A stretch of DNA of 64,000 bases from Parasporobacterium sp. (GTDB taxonomy: Bacteria; Bacillota; Clostridia; Lachnospirales; Lachnospiraceae), in NCBI GenBank assembly GCA_017459985.1, contig JAFUBX010000021.1, positions 1 to 64,000 of the forward strand. Direction: 5' to 3'. A program made the position numbers and the translations under genes. Of the stretch, positions 52,407 to 61,177 are shown piece by piece. The notes under the pieces were generated by a model. It was given only the letters and a program-made list of their open reading frames with translations, ran no database searches and was not told where the DNA came from. Each line of letters begins with the position of its first letter. Positions within the stretch are counted from its first letter, which is position 1.

Positions 52407-53230
52407 AACGAAGAACAAGACAGGATATTATCCGCTACGTGCTGATCATCGTAATCTGCGCATTTTTCGCATTTCCGGTGATCTGGGTATTTGTGACTTC
52501 TCTGAAAAAGCCCATTGACGCCACGTCCTTTTTCCGGTTTACCATTCCGCCGAAATTTGAGAATTATCTGGATGCCTGGACAAATTCGGGATTCAGCAAG
52601 GCCTTTATGAATACCCTTCTGATCTCCGTTTTCACGGTGGCGATCTCTTTGTTCGCAGGTTTTTTAATGGCCTACGCGATCATGCGGTCCCCCATCAGCA
52701 GCCGGATCCGGAAATTCTTTTTCAATGGCGTCTACAGCATGCGGATTATCCCGGAAATGGTGTTTCTGATCCCCTTGTATATCCTGTATCAGGAAACGAA
52801 GATGTATGACACCATCCTCGGACTGATCCTGGCATTTCAGGTGCTGACCCTGCCCTACTGCATCATGCTGCTGTGTAATTTCATCCGGGATATCCCGGCG
52901 GATCTGGAGTGGGCGGCCCGGCTGGACGGCTGTACGGAGGCCAAAGTCATGTCCCGGGTGGTTCTGCCCCTTTGCATGCCGGGAATTGTGACCAGCGGGA
53001 TCCTGGCCTTTATTTCCGTATGGACCGCGCTGATGTTCCCACTGGCGCTGGCCTATTCCAGAGCCACGACGGTGGCGGTCACCATATCCATTTTCAAGGG
53101 CTACGGCTCCTTTAACTGGCCAGTCATGGCTGCTGCCTCCATGATCATCACGATTCCACAGATCCTGCTGTTTGCGTTCTGCAACAAATATCTGATCTCC
53201 GGATACACCATGGGCGCGGTAAAGGAGTAA
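52403..53230 (+). CDS. frlM: Sugar ABC permease (MalG-type)
   Basis: A 275-residue permease with six helices. MKRRTRQDIIRYVLIIVICA opens it, and the coupling loop DLEWAARLDGCTEAKVMSRVVLPLCMPG is the MalG-type EAA motif. Partner of the preceding permease. Start at 52403 is set by the ATGA overlap and AGGAGCGGAC upstream; a longer frame upstream is inside the previous gene. Symbol by operon analogy. Confidence 0.82.
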   Translation: MKRRTRQDIIRYVLIIVICAFFAFPVIWVFVTSLKKPIDATSFFRFTIPPKFENYLDAWTNSGFSKAFMNTLLISVFTVAISLFAGFLMAYAIMRSPISSRIRKFFFNGVYSMRIIPEMVFLIPLYILYQETKMYDTILGLILAFQVLTLPYCIMLLCNFIRDIPADLEWAARLDGCTEAKVMSRVVLPLCMPGIVTSGILAFISVWTALMFPLALAYSRATTVAVTISIFKGYGSFNWPVMAAASMIITIPQILLFAFCNKYLISGYTMGAVKE

Positions 53231-53294
53231 CAGCGCCGAAAAAACCGCGTCCGGGAAACCGTTCTGCAGGAAAGCATCATTTCAGGAGGATCAT

Positions 53295-54158
53295 ATGAAT
53301 CCAAATTCCATCATCTGTCTGGGAGACAACTGCATTGACCGTTATGAAGTGCCGGTCAGACGCCGGTTTGTGGGAGGCAACGGCGTCAATACCGCTGTTT
53401 TTGCCGCGGCCACCGGATGCCGGACGGCCTACGCCGGGGCTGTGGGAGACGACGACGGCGGCCGGGCAGTCCGCCGGAAGCTGCAGGAGAAGGGGATCGA
53501 CGTTTCCATGATTCAGGTCTATCCTTCGGAAACCGCATGGACGGATGTGACCTTCGAAGAAAATGAACGGGTTTTCGGCGAGGAATTTTACGACACCGTC
53601 AGAATGTTCCGGATCACGGATGATGTTCTGGCTTACCTGAATCAGTTCGGGATCATCCACAATACGTTTCTGGGCGGGACAGAGAGCCAGCTGGAGCGGA
53701 TCCGCCGGCACTGCCCCGGACAGATTTCCATGGATTTCGGAGAACGCTATAACGAAGAGTTTCTGGAGCTGTGTCTGCCCTTCGTGGATATTGCCTTTTT
53801 CTCCACGGATTCCGGAGATGTAGAGGAAGCGAAACGCTTCGTAAAGAGCATGCACCGGCGGGGCCCCTCCCTGGTCATAGAAACCATGGGAAAATACGGC
53901 GCAGTCTGTTCGGCAGATGGGACCGGATGTTTGTCGACGGCGTCTTTGTCTGAGAGTCCATCGCCCGGAACGCCCATATTCGAGTCCGCCAGGAACATTG
54001 AGATCGTGGACACACTGGGAGCGGGCGACACCTTTATCGGAACATTTCTGGGAGAATACGCACAGGGACAAAGCCCTGCCGTCTGCATGAAAAAGGCCAC
54101 CGATGCTGCGGCGGCCAGTTGTATGCGTTTCGGCGGATTTGACGGATGTGAGATCTGA
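53295..54158 (+). CDS. frlD: Fructosamine kinase (PfkB family)
   Basis: A 287-residue ribokinase-like enzyme. CLGDNCIDRYE and the GGNGVNTAVFAA segment bind sugar, and DTLGAGDTFIGTFL near residue 238 holds the catalytic Asp and anion hole. The short Gly-Asn motif and its placement after sugar permeases match fructoselysine 6-kinase FrlD, which makes the substrate for FrlB. CAGGAGG precedes ATG. Last gene of the operon, convergent with the regulator gene. Confidence 0.85.
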   Translation: MNPNSIICLGDNCIDRYEVPVRRRFVGGNGVNTAVFAAATGCRTAYAGAVGDDDGGRAVRRKLQEKGIDVSMIQVYPSETAWTDVTFEENERVFGEEFYDTVRMFRITDDVLAYLNQFGIIHNTFLGGTESQLERIRRHCPGQISMDFGERYNEEFLELCLPFVDIAFFSTDSGDVEEAKRFVKSMHRRGPSLVIETMGKYGAVCSADGTGCLSTASLSESPSPGTPIFESARNIEIVDTLGAGDTFIGTFLGEYAQGQSPAVCMKKATDAAAASCMRFGGFDGCEI

Positions 54159-54178
54159 GGGACGAGCGGGCGGTCACG

Positions 54179-54895
54179 TCAGCTCAGATACAGGTCCAGA
54201 TCATCCGCATTATAGATCTGAATGGAATAATAAAGCGGCTTCCCCAGATCATCGATCAGGCTGTCCTTAAACTGGATCAGGGGGCTGTTTTTTTTCACTC
54301 CCAGAAGCTGCGCTTCGTCTGCCTTTGCTCTGCACAGCGTCAGGATCCTGGATCTGTAATGGATGGACAATCCCCGTTGATCGATCAGGATATGAAACAA
54401 GGAACCGTTCAGATCTTCGGAGATCAGGAAATTCAGTTTTTTGGAATAATAATTGGTTTCAAGGGAAATCGGAACGTCATCCACAAAACGCAGTCTCCTG
54501 GAACAGACCACCGGTTCATCTTCCTTGGCTTCCAGGAAATCCCGGATGCTTTTCTCCGGAGTCACCAGTTCCACTTTGATCACCTGGGTTTTCGGTGTCT
54601 TTCCCAGCATTTCCCAGGTCTTGGTAAATCCGATCTGATCATCCGCCTTGAACTTGGTCTTCGGCGAAGTAATAAAAGTTCCCTTGCCCTGTTTCCGAAT
54701 CAGGATCTCCTCTGCTTCCAGGGATTCCATGGCTTTCCGGATGGTGATCCGGCTGACTCCAAATTCTTTGGCCAGATCCAGTTCCGATGGAAGCTTCTCG
54801 CCCTTTTTCAGGTTCCCGAACCGGATATCAAAAAGAATCTGTTCCCGGACTTGATTATACAAGGGAACAGAACTATTATTATCAATTGTATGCAT
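54179..54895 (-). CDS. frlR: GntR/HutC-family regulator of the frl operon
   Basis: A 238-residue repressor: winged helix (about 8-70) with PSELDLAKEFGVSRITIRKAMESLE and the QGKGTFI wing, then a UTRA ligand-binding domain (about 90-238) with SLETNYYSKKLNF and QIYNADDLDLYLS. Start at 54895 follows GGGGGTGGT. Convergent with frlD, and divergent from the phosphatase gene with an AT-rich palindromic stretch TATAATACTATA between (about 54909-54925), a likely self-control site. Assignment to frl is from position. Confidence 0.8.
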   Translation of the reverse strand: MHTIDNNSSVPLYNQVREQILFDIRFGNLKKGEKLPSELDLAKEFGVSRITIRKAMESLEAEEILIRKQGKGTFITSPKTKFKADDQIGFTKTWEMLGKTPKTQVIKVELVTPEKSIRDFLEAKEDEPVVCSRRLRFVDDVPISLETNYYSKKLNFLISEDLNGSLFHILIDQRGLSIHYRSRILTLCRAKADEAQLLGVKKNSPLIQFKDSLIDDLGKPLYYSIQIYNADDLDLYLS

Positions 54896-54972
54896 ATTAC
54901 CACCCCCGATGTTTATAATACTATACAAGTCAAAGGAACTCAATAGGGTTGCTAAAGGAAAGGAGATTTCTG

Positions 54973-55656
54973 ATGGTCTCACAGAAAAAACTAGAGGCAG
55001 TTGTATTTGATATGGATGGCGTAATTCTGGATTCGGAGCGGGCTCTGATGGAAATCTGGGAAGAGGTGGCCGAAGAGATCTCTCTGCCCGGAATCCGGGA
55101 GGTCTATATCAGATGCTGCGGAACGACCCATGAGACCACGGGGCAGATCCTCCGGGACGCCTACGGCCCGGATTTTCCGTTCGAAGAGCTGGACGCGAAG
55201 GTCTATGCGCTGCGGGACCAAAGATACCGCAGCGGACTTCCCGTCAAATCCGGCATCCGGGAGCTTCTGGAAGGATTAAGGGAACTGGGGATCCGGATCG
55301 CCCTGGCCACCTCCACCGAGGGAGACCGGGCCGCCCGTCAGCTGGAGGCGGTCGGACTTCTTTCTTATTTTGATTTGGTGATCAGCGGGGAAATGGTACA
55401 GCGCAGCAAACCGGATCCGGAGATCTTCCTGCTTGCCATCGATCAGCTGGATGTTCCGGCGGATCAGACGATGATTATCGAGGATTCCTTCAATGGGATC
55501 CGGGCTGCCGGCCGTACCGGGGCGGAAGCAGTTATGGTCCCGGATCTGAAACAGCCGGACGAAGAGATCCGCCGGCTGTGTGATTATGTATTTCCCTCTC
55601 TCCTTGAAGTTCTGGCGCATGTCAGAAAGCGTCAGAGTCAGGATTTCCATTCATAG
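54973..55656 (+). CDS. Beta-phosphoglucomutase-like HAD phosphatase
   Basis: A 227-residue HAD subfamily IA enzyme with DMDGVILDSE (13-22), motif II ATST (about 116), KPDPEIFLLAI and the Mg motif IEDSFNGIRAA. These are the features of beta-phosphoglucomutases and sugar-phosphatases. Start at 54973 follows GGAGATTTCTG; an upstream TTG at 54949 is less likely. Divergent from the frlR-like gene, so probably in its regulon; it may act on glucose phosphate or on a side product. Ends overlapping the small Fe-S gene by 19 bases on the opposite strand. Confidence 0.88.
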   Translation: MVSQKKLEAVVFDMDGVILDSERALMEIWEEVAEEISLPGIREVYIRCCGTTHETTGQILRDAYGPDFPFEELDAKVYALRDQRYRSGLPVKSGIRELLEGLRELGIRIALATSTEGDRAARQLEAVGLLSYFDLVISGEMVQRSKPDPEIFLLAIDQLDVPADQTMIIEDSFNGIRAAGRTGAEAVMVPDLKQPDEEIRRLCDYVFPSLLEVLAHVRKRQSQDFHS

Positions 55657-55859
55657 GCAAGGGCTCCGGAAGGACACAGGTCGATGACCCGCGCGATCTC
55701 CTTCGCCGGTGCCCCAGTCAGATCCACCCAGGGCTTCCGCCTCGGATCGAACACCTTGATATTTGCCTTCCAGCATTCGCTGGCATGGGTACAGGCCTCT
55801 GCGTCCCAGAACACTCTGATCTCATCCGTTTCATAGATCCTTGTCCATTTCTTTTCCAT
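55638..55859 (-). CDS. YjdI-type small iron-sulfur protein
   Basis: A 73-residue protein with CTHASEC (23-29), FDPRRKPWVDL and LCPSGALAYEW (61-71), the pattern of YjdI single 4Fe-4S cluster (divergent ferredoxin) proteins. Start at 55859 follows TGGGGGAAG; a start at 55886 would add nine residues. Function unknown; members are often near N-acetyltransferase-like yjdJ, which is not seen here. Confidence 0.8.
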   Translation of the reverse strand: MEKKWTRIYETDEIRVFWDAEACTHASECWKANIKVFDPRRKPWVDLTGAPAKEIARVIDLCPSGALAYEWKS

Positions 55860-56074
55860 CGTTTCTTCCCCCATTGTTTCGTTCACCCGGGTCCTTACCT
55901 TCCGGGCTTTTTGTTCGCCCGCTGATTTCGGCTGTTGGTCAAGCCCTGTCTTACAAGCTTCGGCCCGATTGTATCATACTGTTCTGTGAAATCAAAGGAT
56001 CCGCATAATATCCCGGCGGATAATATCATGTGGAAAACGGAAACTTCGAAAACGCATGAGTCAGTGACCCGCGA

Positions 56075-57026
56075 ACGGAAGGTCGGCGGTGAAAAAATCC
56101 TTCACTTTCCATACCTGATCTTCTGCAAAAATGGCATTTGGGGCAAAAAACGGGGTCTTCTGCACCCTGGGTGGGTGCCTTCCTGCTTTTGGAGGTGCCG
56201 TAAAGTCCATGCCGCCGTTGACTTTATCCATACCTTCTTCCGTCATACCATTTGGGACCATCCAGGAAATAATTGCCATTCACTATCCCTGTCATTTTTA
56301 CGATAACAGGGATAGGATTTCCCAATAATTTCATATATAGTCCAGTTCAGGTTCTCTTTTACCGCGCAATTCGGACTGTATATAAAAAAACCGCCAATTA
56401 CTATCCCTGTTTTCCGGATCAGCGCAGGGATAGTAATTGGCAATTATTGCGCTGATCACCTAAAGTCCTTCGGACTGCACCGATTCCCGTACGTGTATTT
56501 CTGACAATACGCATCCGTATGCTCTCAAATCCGGAATTCACTGTGGCAGATGCTTCTGCCTGTAGTGTATCCGCTATCTTTTATTATTCTCGATTTTAGA
56601 ATACAGAAACCTGCTCCTGTCTCCGTAATCAAACATGATTCCGGAAAAGAGAATACAGAAGAGCCCGGAATGTATCCGCAATCGTATAAAATCCTTCAAA
56701 AGAGAATACATCGTTCTCATTCTGTATCCGTAATCAGGCATTCTTTTCGATAAGCGGATACATTTAAAGACAGCTGTCTCCGCAATTTACCATTTCCGGA
56801 AAATAACGGATACAAAGCCGCCGGCATCTGGATCAGGCGATTCACTCAAAATGCACTTCAGTGGATGACGGAAGGCCTGGTATGGAATTTACAGGCTTTT
56901 CAGAATTTACCTTCCGGATTTCCGGCATAGATTGCGGAAGATGATCACCCACCATGGGTACAGAAGCGCAAAAAAACGGAAGGTCGGCGACAAAGAATCC
57001 TTTATTCTCCACACCCGACCTTCCGT
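56075..57026 (-). repeat. Large noncoding hairpin element, copy B
   Basis: Inverted relative of copy A. It is bounded by two same-direction copies of a 51-bp hairpin (56075-56125, right arm decayed; 56976-57026, perfect 12-bp arms ACGGAAGGTCGG/CCGACCTTCCGT); a third related hairpin lies at 56865-56915. Also seen: a 17-bp perfect stem GCCAATTACTATCCCTG with a 15-base loop (56393-56441), a second CTATCCCTG/CAGGGATAG palindrome (56280-56315), and TGTATCCGTAATC-type motifs at 56566, 56618, 56671 and 56723. The gap 55860-57108 holds no convincing gene. Confidence 0.85.
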
Positions 57027-57108
57027 TCTCATCAGACGCAGCGCAACGAGTCAGTTCACTCCAGGCTGCAGTCCGTCAATTACTGTCAATTGTTCATAAA
57101 TTGTCAGC

Positions 57109-59196
57109 TCACTCCACGCTGCAGTCCGTCAGTTCATAGACTGTCGGCTGATCGAAGGGGGCGCCCATCATCTCTGCCACCATTTCATCATAGAAACCGC
57201 TTCCTACGATGGGGTCCACGCCATCCGCATTTGCGCCGGCATCAATGACCACATTTCTGGAGACGCAGTTTGTAAACTGAGTGACCGGGATGCCGAACAT
57301 CTCATCCTCATAACCGCCGGCGTAACCTGTGATTCCGCCAATCCAGAAGCAGTCGTCACCAGCTGTGATCGTCACGTTCTCTGCCACACAGTCAGAAAAC
57401 TCTTCTGCGCCGAAGCCGCACCCGGAGATTCCGCCCAGGCCGTAGCAATTGCTGCCTGCTGTCACGGAACCGGTTGCTACACAGCCGGCAACAGAAGTCA
57501 GTTCCAGTCCTCCGCCGACAATACCGGCATTGGCTGTGCCGTCGGGAATCACGATATCCGCAGTGGCTTTGCAGTCCGTGATCAGGCTTCCCATTCCTGC
57601 GGCGACAATTCCGCCATACATGCCTTCCTCACTCAGTTCTGTTGCAAATGCATTGACGGAGCCATTTTCCAGCGTCACATCATAGACGACGGAACAATAA
57701 GCGTATCCCACAACATCGGCTGCCATCGTTGTTCCGGTAACTTCCGCATTTTCCAGGGTGAAATATCCGATCTTGGACTCTGCAATACAACCGAACAGTC
57801 CCAGTGCATACCCTTCCGGCTGATCAATCGACAGATTGCGGATCGTATGGCCGTTTCCATTGAAATTTCCGGTGAAGGCATAGTCCGGATCCGGAATTTC
57901 CTGTTCTTCTTCCTCTTCTCCGGACGGAACAAAGGACCCGATCGGCGTCCATTCGATCCCCTCCAGATCAAGATCCGCCATCAGAATATAATCGGCGGAA
58001 AGATTGTCATTGATGGCCTGCAGTTCCTCGACGGTAGAAATCGCAATCTCCTCCTCTGCCGGGTCCGGATCCACCTGATTCCACCATGCCGCAGCTGCTT
58101 CCGGAGCTGCATCGGATTTTACATAGCTGATCACACCATCTTCCGAATAGAAGGTCAGAACCATCTCGCCGGCTTCATTTTCCAGGAGGGTGTAATCCGC
58201 AGCTTCTGCCTCGAATTCATAATTGCTGTAGGCAACATAGATGCCTGCGCCATCCCCTTTTTCTCCGTTATCAAATGCATAGGCCTCAAAATCTGCCGTC
58301 TGGGTTCCATTCATAAATGTGTCGCCGTGGCCATTCTCATCAAGAGTAAAGAACAGCTCGACGCCTTCAAACTCTTCGCCCATTTCACTCAGATCCGCAA
58401 CCCAGGTTCCGATGAATCCCAGATCGCTCAGCTGCGCCAGAGCCTCCGGCGCATGGGCCGAATAATCCATATTTTCCAGGCAGAACAACCCGATCACATT
58501 CTGAATCGTCTGCGCATCCGCCTCCGCATCAATCCCGGCGCTCAGCCAGTACGCGTAAGGTCCGGTAAAATATCCCTGCAGCTCTTCCAGATCCCGGCCA
58601 TAACGGAATTCAATATGATAAGTCTCCGCCATGGTATCATCCCGGAGGAAGAAATAATTGAATTCGCCGGCTTCGTCAGTACTTTGGTATACATCGCAGG
58701 GGAATGCCACATCAATCTCCTGTCCCATGTAATTCATGGACTCGCCTTCCCCGATATTGTACTGTCCCAGATACTCATAGGTATGGGTCTCGCTGGAGCC
58801 ATCGGTTTTCGTCGTTGTGATCGTATCGTCCCGGAATGTAAATGACTGGACATCATTGATATACCAGCAGTCAAATGCCATTCCGCCGTCAGCAAAGGCT
58901 TCGATGGCTTCCTCGCCGTACAGTTCGGAGCTGATCGATCCCTGAAGGCCTGCCGCCGTCGCTGCAGCATTTTCTTCTCCCACAATCGCTGCAATGTAAT
59001 CGTACCAGACCTGAGCGTATTCTTCACTCAGGATCACTTCAAACAAATTGGTGTAAGTTGTTCCGTTCTCTCCGGCAATCTCCGGAAGAATTCCCACAGA
59101 AGACTGCGGCTCCTGCACCGGTTCCTGCGCGCCGGCAAACGAAACGATGCTTGCGGACAGGGCCAATGCCATTAATAATGAAATAATTTTTTTCAT
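57109..59196 (-). CDS. Secreted ZinT-like and GLUG-repeat protein
   Basis: A 695-residue exported protein. Signal peptide MKKIISLLMALALSASIVSF, then about residues 30-260 resembling the ZinT/YodA calycin domain (TNLFEVILSEEYAQVWYDY, YHIEFRYGRDLEELQGYFTGPYAYW), then a strand-rich central part, then residues about 395-660 with GLUG-type repeats (GLFGCIAESKIGYFTLENAEV, YGGIVAAGMG, YGLGGISGCG, WIGGITGYAGG). GLUG repeats occur in adhesins and IgA peptidases. The usual ZinT metal His pair is not intact by eye. GGAGGAGCAG precedes ATG at 59196. Promoter with a metal-box-like palindrome suggests metal-dependent expression. Confidence 0.75.
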   Translation of the reverse strand: MKKIISLLMALALSASIVSFAGAQEPVQEPQSSVGILPEIAGENGTTYTNLFEVILSEEYAQVWYDYIAAIVGEENAAATAAGLQGSISSELYGEEAIEAFADGGMAFDCWYINDVQSFTFRDDTITTTKTDGSSETHTYEYLGQYNIGEGESMNYMGQEIDVAFPCDVYQSTDEAGEFNYFFLRDDTMAETYHIEFRYGRDLEELQGYFTGPYAYWLSAGIDAEADAQTIQNVIGLFCLENMDYSAHAPEALAQLSDLGFIGTWVADLSEMGEEFEGVELFFTLDENGHGDTFMNGTQTADFEAYAFDNGEKGDGAGIYVAYSNYEFEAEAADYTLLENEAGEMVLTFYSEDGVISYVKSDAAPEAAAAWWNQVDPDPAEEEIAISTVEELQAINDNLSADYILMADLDLEGIEWTPIGSFVPSGEEEEEQEIPDPDYAFTGNFNGNGHTIRNLSIDQPEGYALGLFGCIAESKIGYFTLENAEVTGTTMAADVVGYAYCSVVYDVTLENGSVNAFATELSEEGMYGGIVAAGMGSLITDCKATADIVIPDGTANAGIVGGGLELTSVAGCVATGSVTAGSNCYGLGGISGCGFGAEEFSDCVAENVTITAGDDCFWIGGITGYAGGYEDEMFGIPVTQFTNCVSRNVVIDAGANADGVDPIVGSGFYDEMVAEMMGAPFDQPTVYELTDCSVE

Positions 59197-59242
59197 CACT
59201 GCTCCTCCACTTGAAATAATCAAAATCATTGTTTGGTTTGTG

Positions 59243-59258
59243 GTTAGCTTATGCTAAC
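59243..59258 (-). promoter_or_regulatory. Operator-like palindrome GTTAGC-N4-GCTAAC, site 1
   Basis: A perfect 6-bp-arm palindrome lying just downstream of the -10 box of the ZinT/GLUG gene promoter, where a repressor would block transcription. The form resembles boxes of DtxR-family metal regulators; the actual regulator is not in the window. Confidence 0.6.
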
Positions 59259-59271
59259 TTCACATTTGATT

Positions 59272-59299
59272 ATTATAGTTTTCTTCTGTGGAATGTCAA
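59272..59299 (-). promoter_or_regulatory. Sigma-A promoter of the ZinT/GLUG gene
   Basis: Minus-strand TTGACA (59299-59294) and TATAAT (59277-59272), both exact consensus, with a 16-base spacer, about 75 bases before the start codon. Confidence 0.75.
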
Positions 59300-59375
59300 T
59301 TCGCAGATCTTTTCTATTATTGACAACTCCCTATGTTCTCTCAGATGGATTTTCCGTGATATTTGTTTGCATACG

Positions 59376-59391
59376 ATTAGCTTTCGCTAAC
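59376..59391. promoter_or_regulatory. Operator-like palindrome, site 2
   Basis: ATTAGC-N4-GCTAAC, one base off site 1, 117 bp further from the gene. Next to it on the plus strand is TATAAT (59394-59399). Two boxes around one promoter allow looping or cooperative binding. Confidence 0.5.
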
Positions 59392-59452
59392 TATATAATC
59401 GGAAACAGGGTTGTCAAACGCAGTTTCCGCCGGAACGCAATATTGTATTATT

Positions 59453-60874
59453 TCATGTCAGGTCCTGTTCGAACCGCATTTTTTCCGGATTTGCCGGTAC
59501 TCCGGCGGGATACGTTCCATTAAAGCAGGCTGTGCAGAAGCTCTCCCCGGACCGCCCCGGCGCCAGCATCCCTGCATGTTCCACCGAAAGAAACCCCAGC
59601 GAATCCGCGTCGATCAGATCCCGGATCTCTTCCACCGTATGGGTGCAGGCGATCAGCTGCCCCCGGGAATCGATATCCGTTCCATAATAGCAGGGATTCA
59701 GAAACGGCGGGGAGGAGATCCGGACGTGGACTTCGCCGGCCCCCGCTTCCTTCAGCAGGGAAACGATCTGCCGGCTGGTGGTTCCCCTCACAATGGAATC
59801 ATCGATCAGGATCACCCGTTTCCCCTTCAGCACAGACCGGACAGGGTTCAGTTTCAGGCGGACCATCTGGCTTCGCTGCATCTGATCCGGGGCAATGAAG
59901 GTTCTTCCGATATATTTGTTCCGGATCAGTCCGATCTCAAAGGGGATCCTGGATTCGGCCGCATACCCCAGGGCCGCATCCAGGCCCGAGTCCGGGACGC
60001 CTACCACCACGTCCCCCTCTACGGGATGCTCCTGAGCCAGATATTTCCCCGCCAGCTTCCGGCTTTCATGTACCGGAATTCCTTCGATGACCGAGTCCGG
60101 CCGGGCAAAATAGATCAGTTCGAAAACGCAGAGTGCCCTGCTGCATGTGCCGCAATGCTCCCGGATGCTCCGGACCCCTGCCCGGTCAATGATCATGATC
60201 TCTCCCGGCTCCAGATCCCTCTGGTATTCGGCGCCGACCGCATCCAGGGCACAGGTCTCGGAGGCAAAAACATGACACCCATCCTCCGTGATCCCATAGC
60301 ACAAAGGCCGGATCCCCCGGGGATCCCTGCAGGCGATCAATTTGGCGGGAGAAGACATGACCAGAGAATAGGCCCCTTCCAGCTCCTCCATTGCCCGGCA
60401 GACTGCCTCTTCGATCGATCCGCACTGCAGCCGTTTCTGTGTGATGATGTAAGAAATCACCTCGGTATCGCTGGTCGTCTGAAAAATGCAGCCCTTCAGT
60501 TCCAGCCGGCGCCGGAGTTCCCAGGAATTGGTCAGGTTTCCATTATGGCAGAGCGCCAGCTGCCCTTTGATGTGCTTTACCAGCATGGGTTGCGCATTCA
60601 GGGCCGAACTGTCGCCGCTGGTGGAATACCGGACATGGCCGACACTGATCTGCCCCTCTCCCAGGGCGGTCAGTCTCTCCCGGTCAAACACTTCATGAAC
60701 CAGTCCCAGATCCTTGCAGCTTCGGATGACCCGTTCTTCATTGACGGCGATACCTGCGGATTCCTGCCCTCTGTGCTGAAGAGAAAACAGTCCTGTATAA
60801 GCGACCTGCCCAACCTCCCGCTTCACCGGCGACCAAACGCCGAAAACTCCGCATTCCTCATGTATTTCCCGCAC
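59453..60874 (-). CDS. purF: Amidophosphoribosyltransferase
   Basis: A 473-residue first enzyme of purine synthesis, making phosphoribosylamine from PRPP and glutamine. A seven-residue propeptide (MREIHEE) precedes the catalytic Cys8 (CGVFG); glutaminase motifs LFSLQHRGQESAG and HNGNLTN follow; the PRPP site is VILIDDSIVRGTTS (about 360). Cys residues near CSRALCVF, NPCYYGTD and FCTACF match the 4Fe-4S type found in Bacillus. It is not in a pur operon here: the next gene on that strand is a secreted protein. A hairpin with a T run lies 55 bases upstream. Confidence 0.95.
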   Translation of the reverse strand: MREIHEECGVFGVWSPVKREVGQVAYTGLFSLQHRGQESAGIAVNEERVIRSCKDLGLVHEVFDRERLTALGEGQISVGHVRYSTSGDSSALNAQPMLVKHIKGQLALCHNGNLTNSWELRRRLELKGCIFQTTSDTEVISYIITQKRLQCGSIEEAVCRAMEELEGAYSLVMSSPAKLIACRDPRGIRPLCYGITEDGCHVFASETCALDAVGAEYQRDLEPGEIMIIDRAGVRSIREHCGTCSRALCVFELIYFARPDSVIEGIPVHESRKLAGKYLAQEHPVEGDVVVGVPDSGLDAALGYAAESRIPFEIGLIRNKYIGRTFIAPDQMQRSQMVRLKLNPVRSVLKGKRVILIDDSIVRGTTSRQIVSLLKEAGAGEVHVRISSPPFLNPCYYGTDIDSRGQLIACTHTVEEIRDLIDADSLGFLSVEHAGMLAPGRSGESFCTACFNGTYPAGVPANPEKMRFEQDLT

Positions 60875-60928
60875 TGCTCTGCTCCCTCCTTTTTTGCCGT
60901 ACCGGCATTGCGTGCCTCCTTAACATGC

Positions 60929-60963
60929 AAAAAGAGCAACAGCAGTAAGCGCCATTGCTCTTT
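60929..60963 (-). terminator. Intrinsic terminator in the purF leader
   Basis: On the minus strand AAAGAGCAA and TTGCTCTTT pair across a loop of about 15 bases and are followed by a T run, 55 bases upstream of purF. It either ends a short upstream transcript or attenuates purF. The remainder of the gap 60875-61177 shows no gene and no recognisable purine aptamer. Confidence 0.7.
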
Positions 60964-61177
60964 CAACAGCTTTCACTTTATCACGTTCTTTTCCGGAAGT
61001 AAATGTTTTCTTCTCTAATCCGAAAAATCCTGTTGTCGATGTACTTCGTCGGAATCTAACATTGGCACGACCCGGAAGCAGATGCATTTCGCCGAACGCC
61101 CACTTTCACATACATTGACAGCTGCGGACAGCGCTTTTATAATAGCGGCAGTTTAACAGATGAAAGCAGGCGAGATC

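Noticed and set aside
59411..61018. Long plus-strand frame opposite purF
   Set aside because: Antisense shadow of a well-supported gene in GC-biased codons; composition is unlike a protein and there is no ribosome site.
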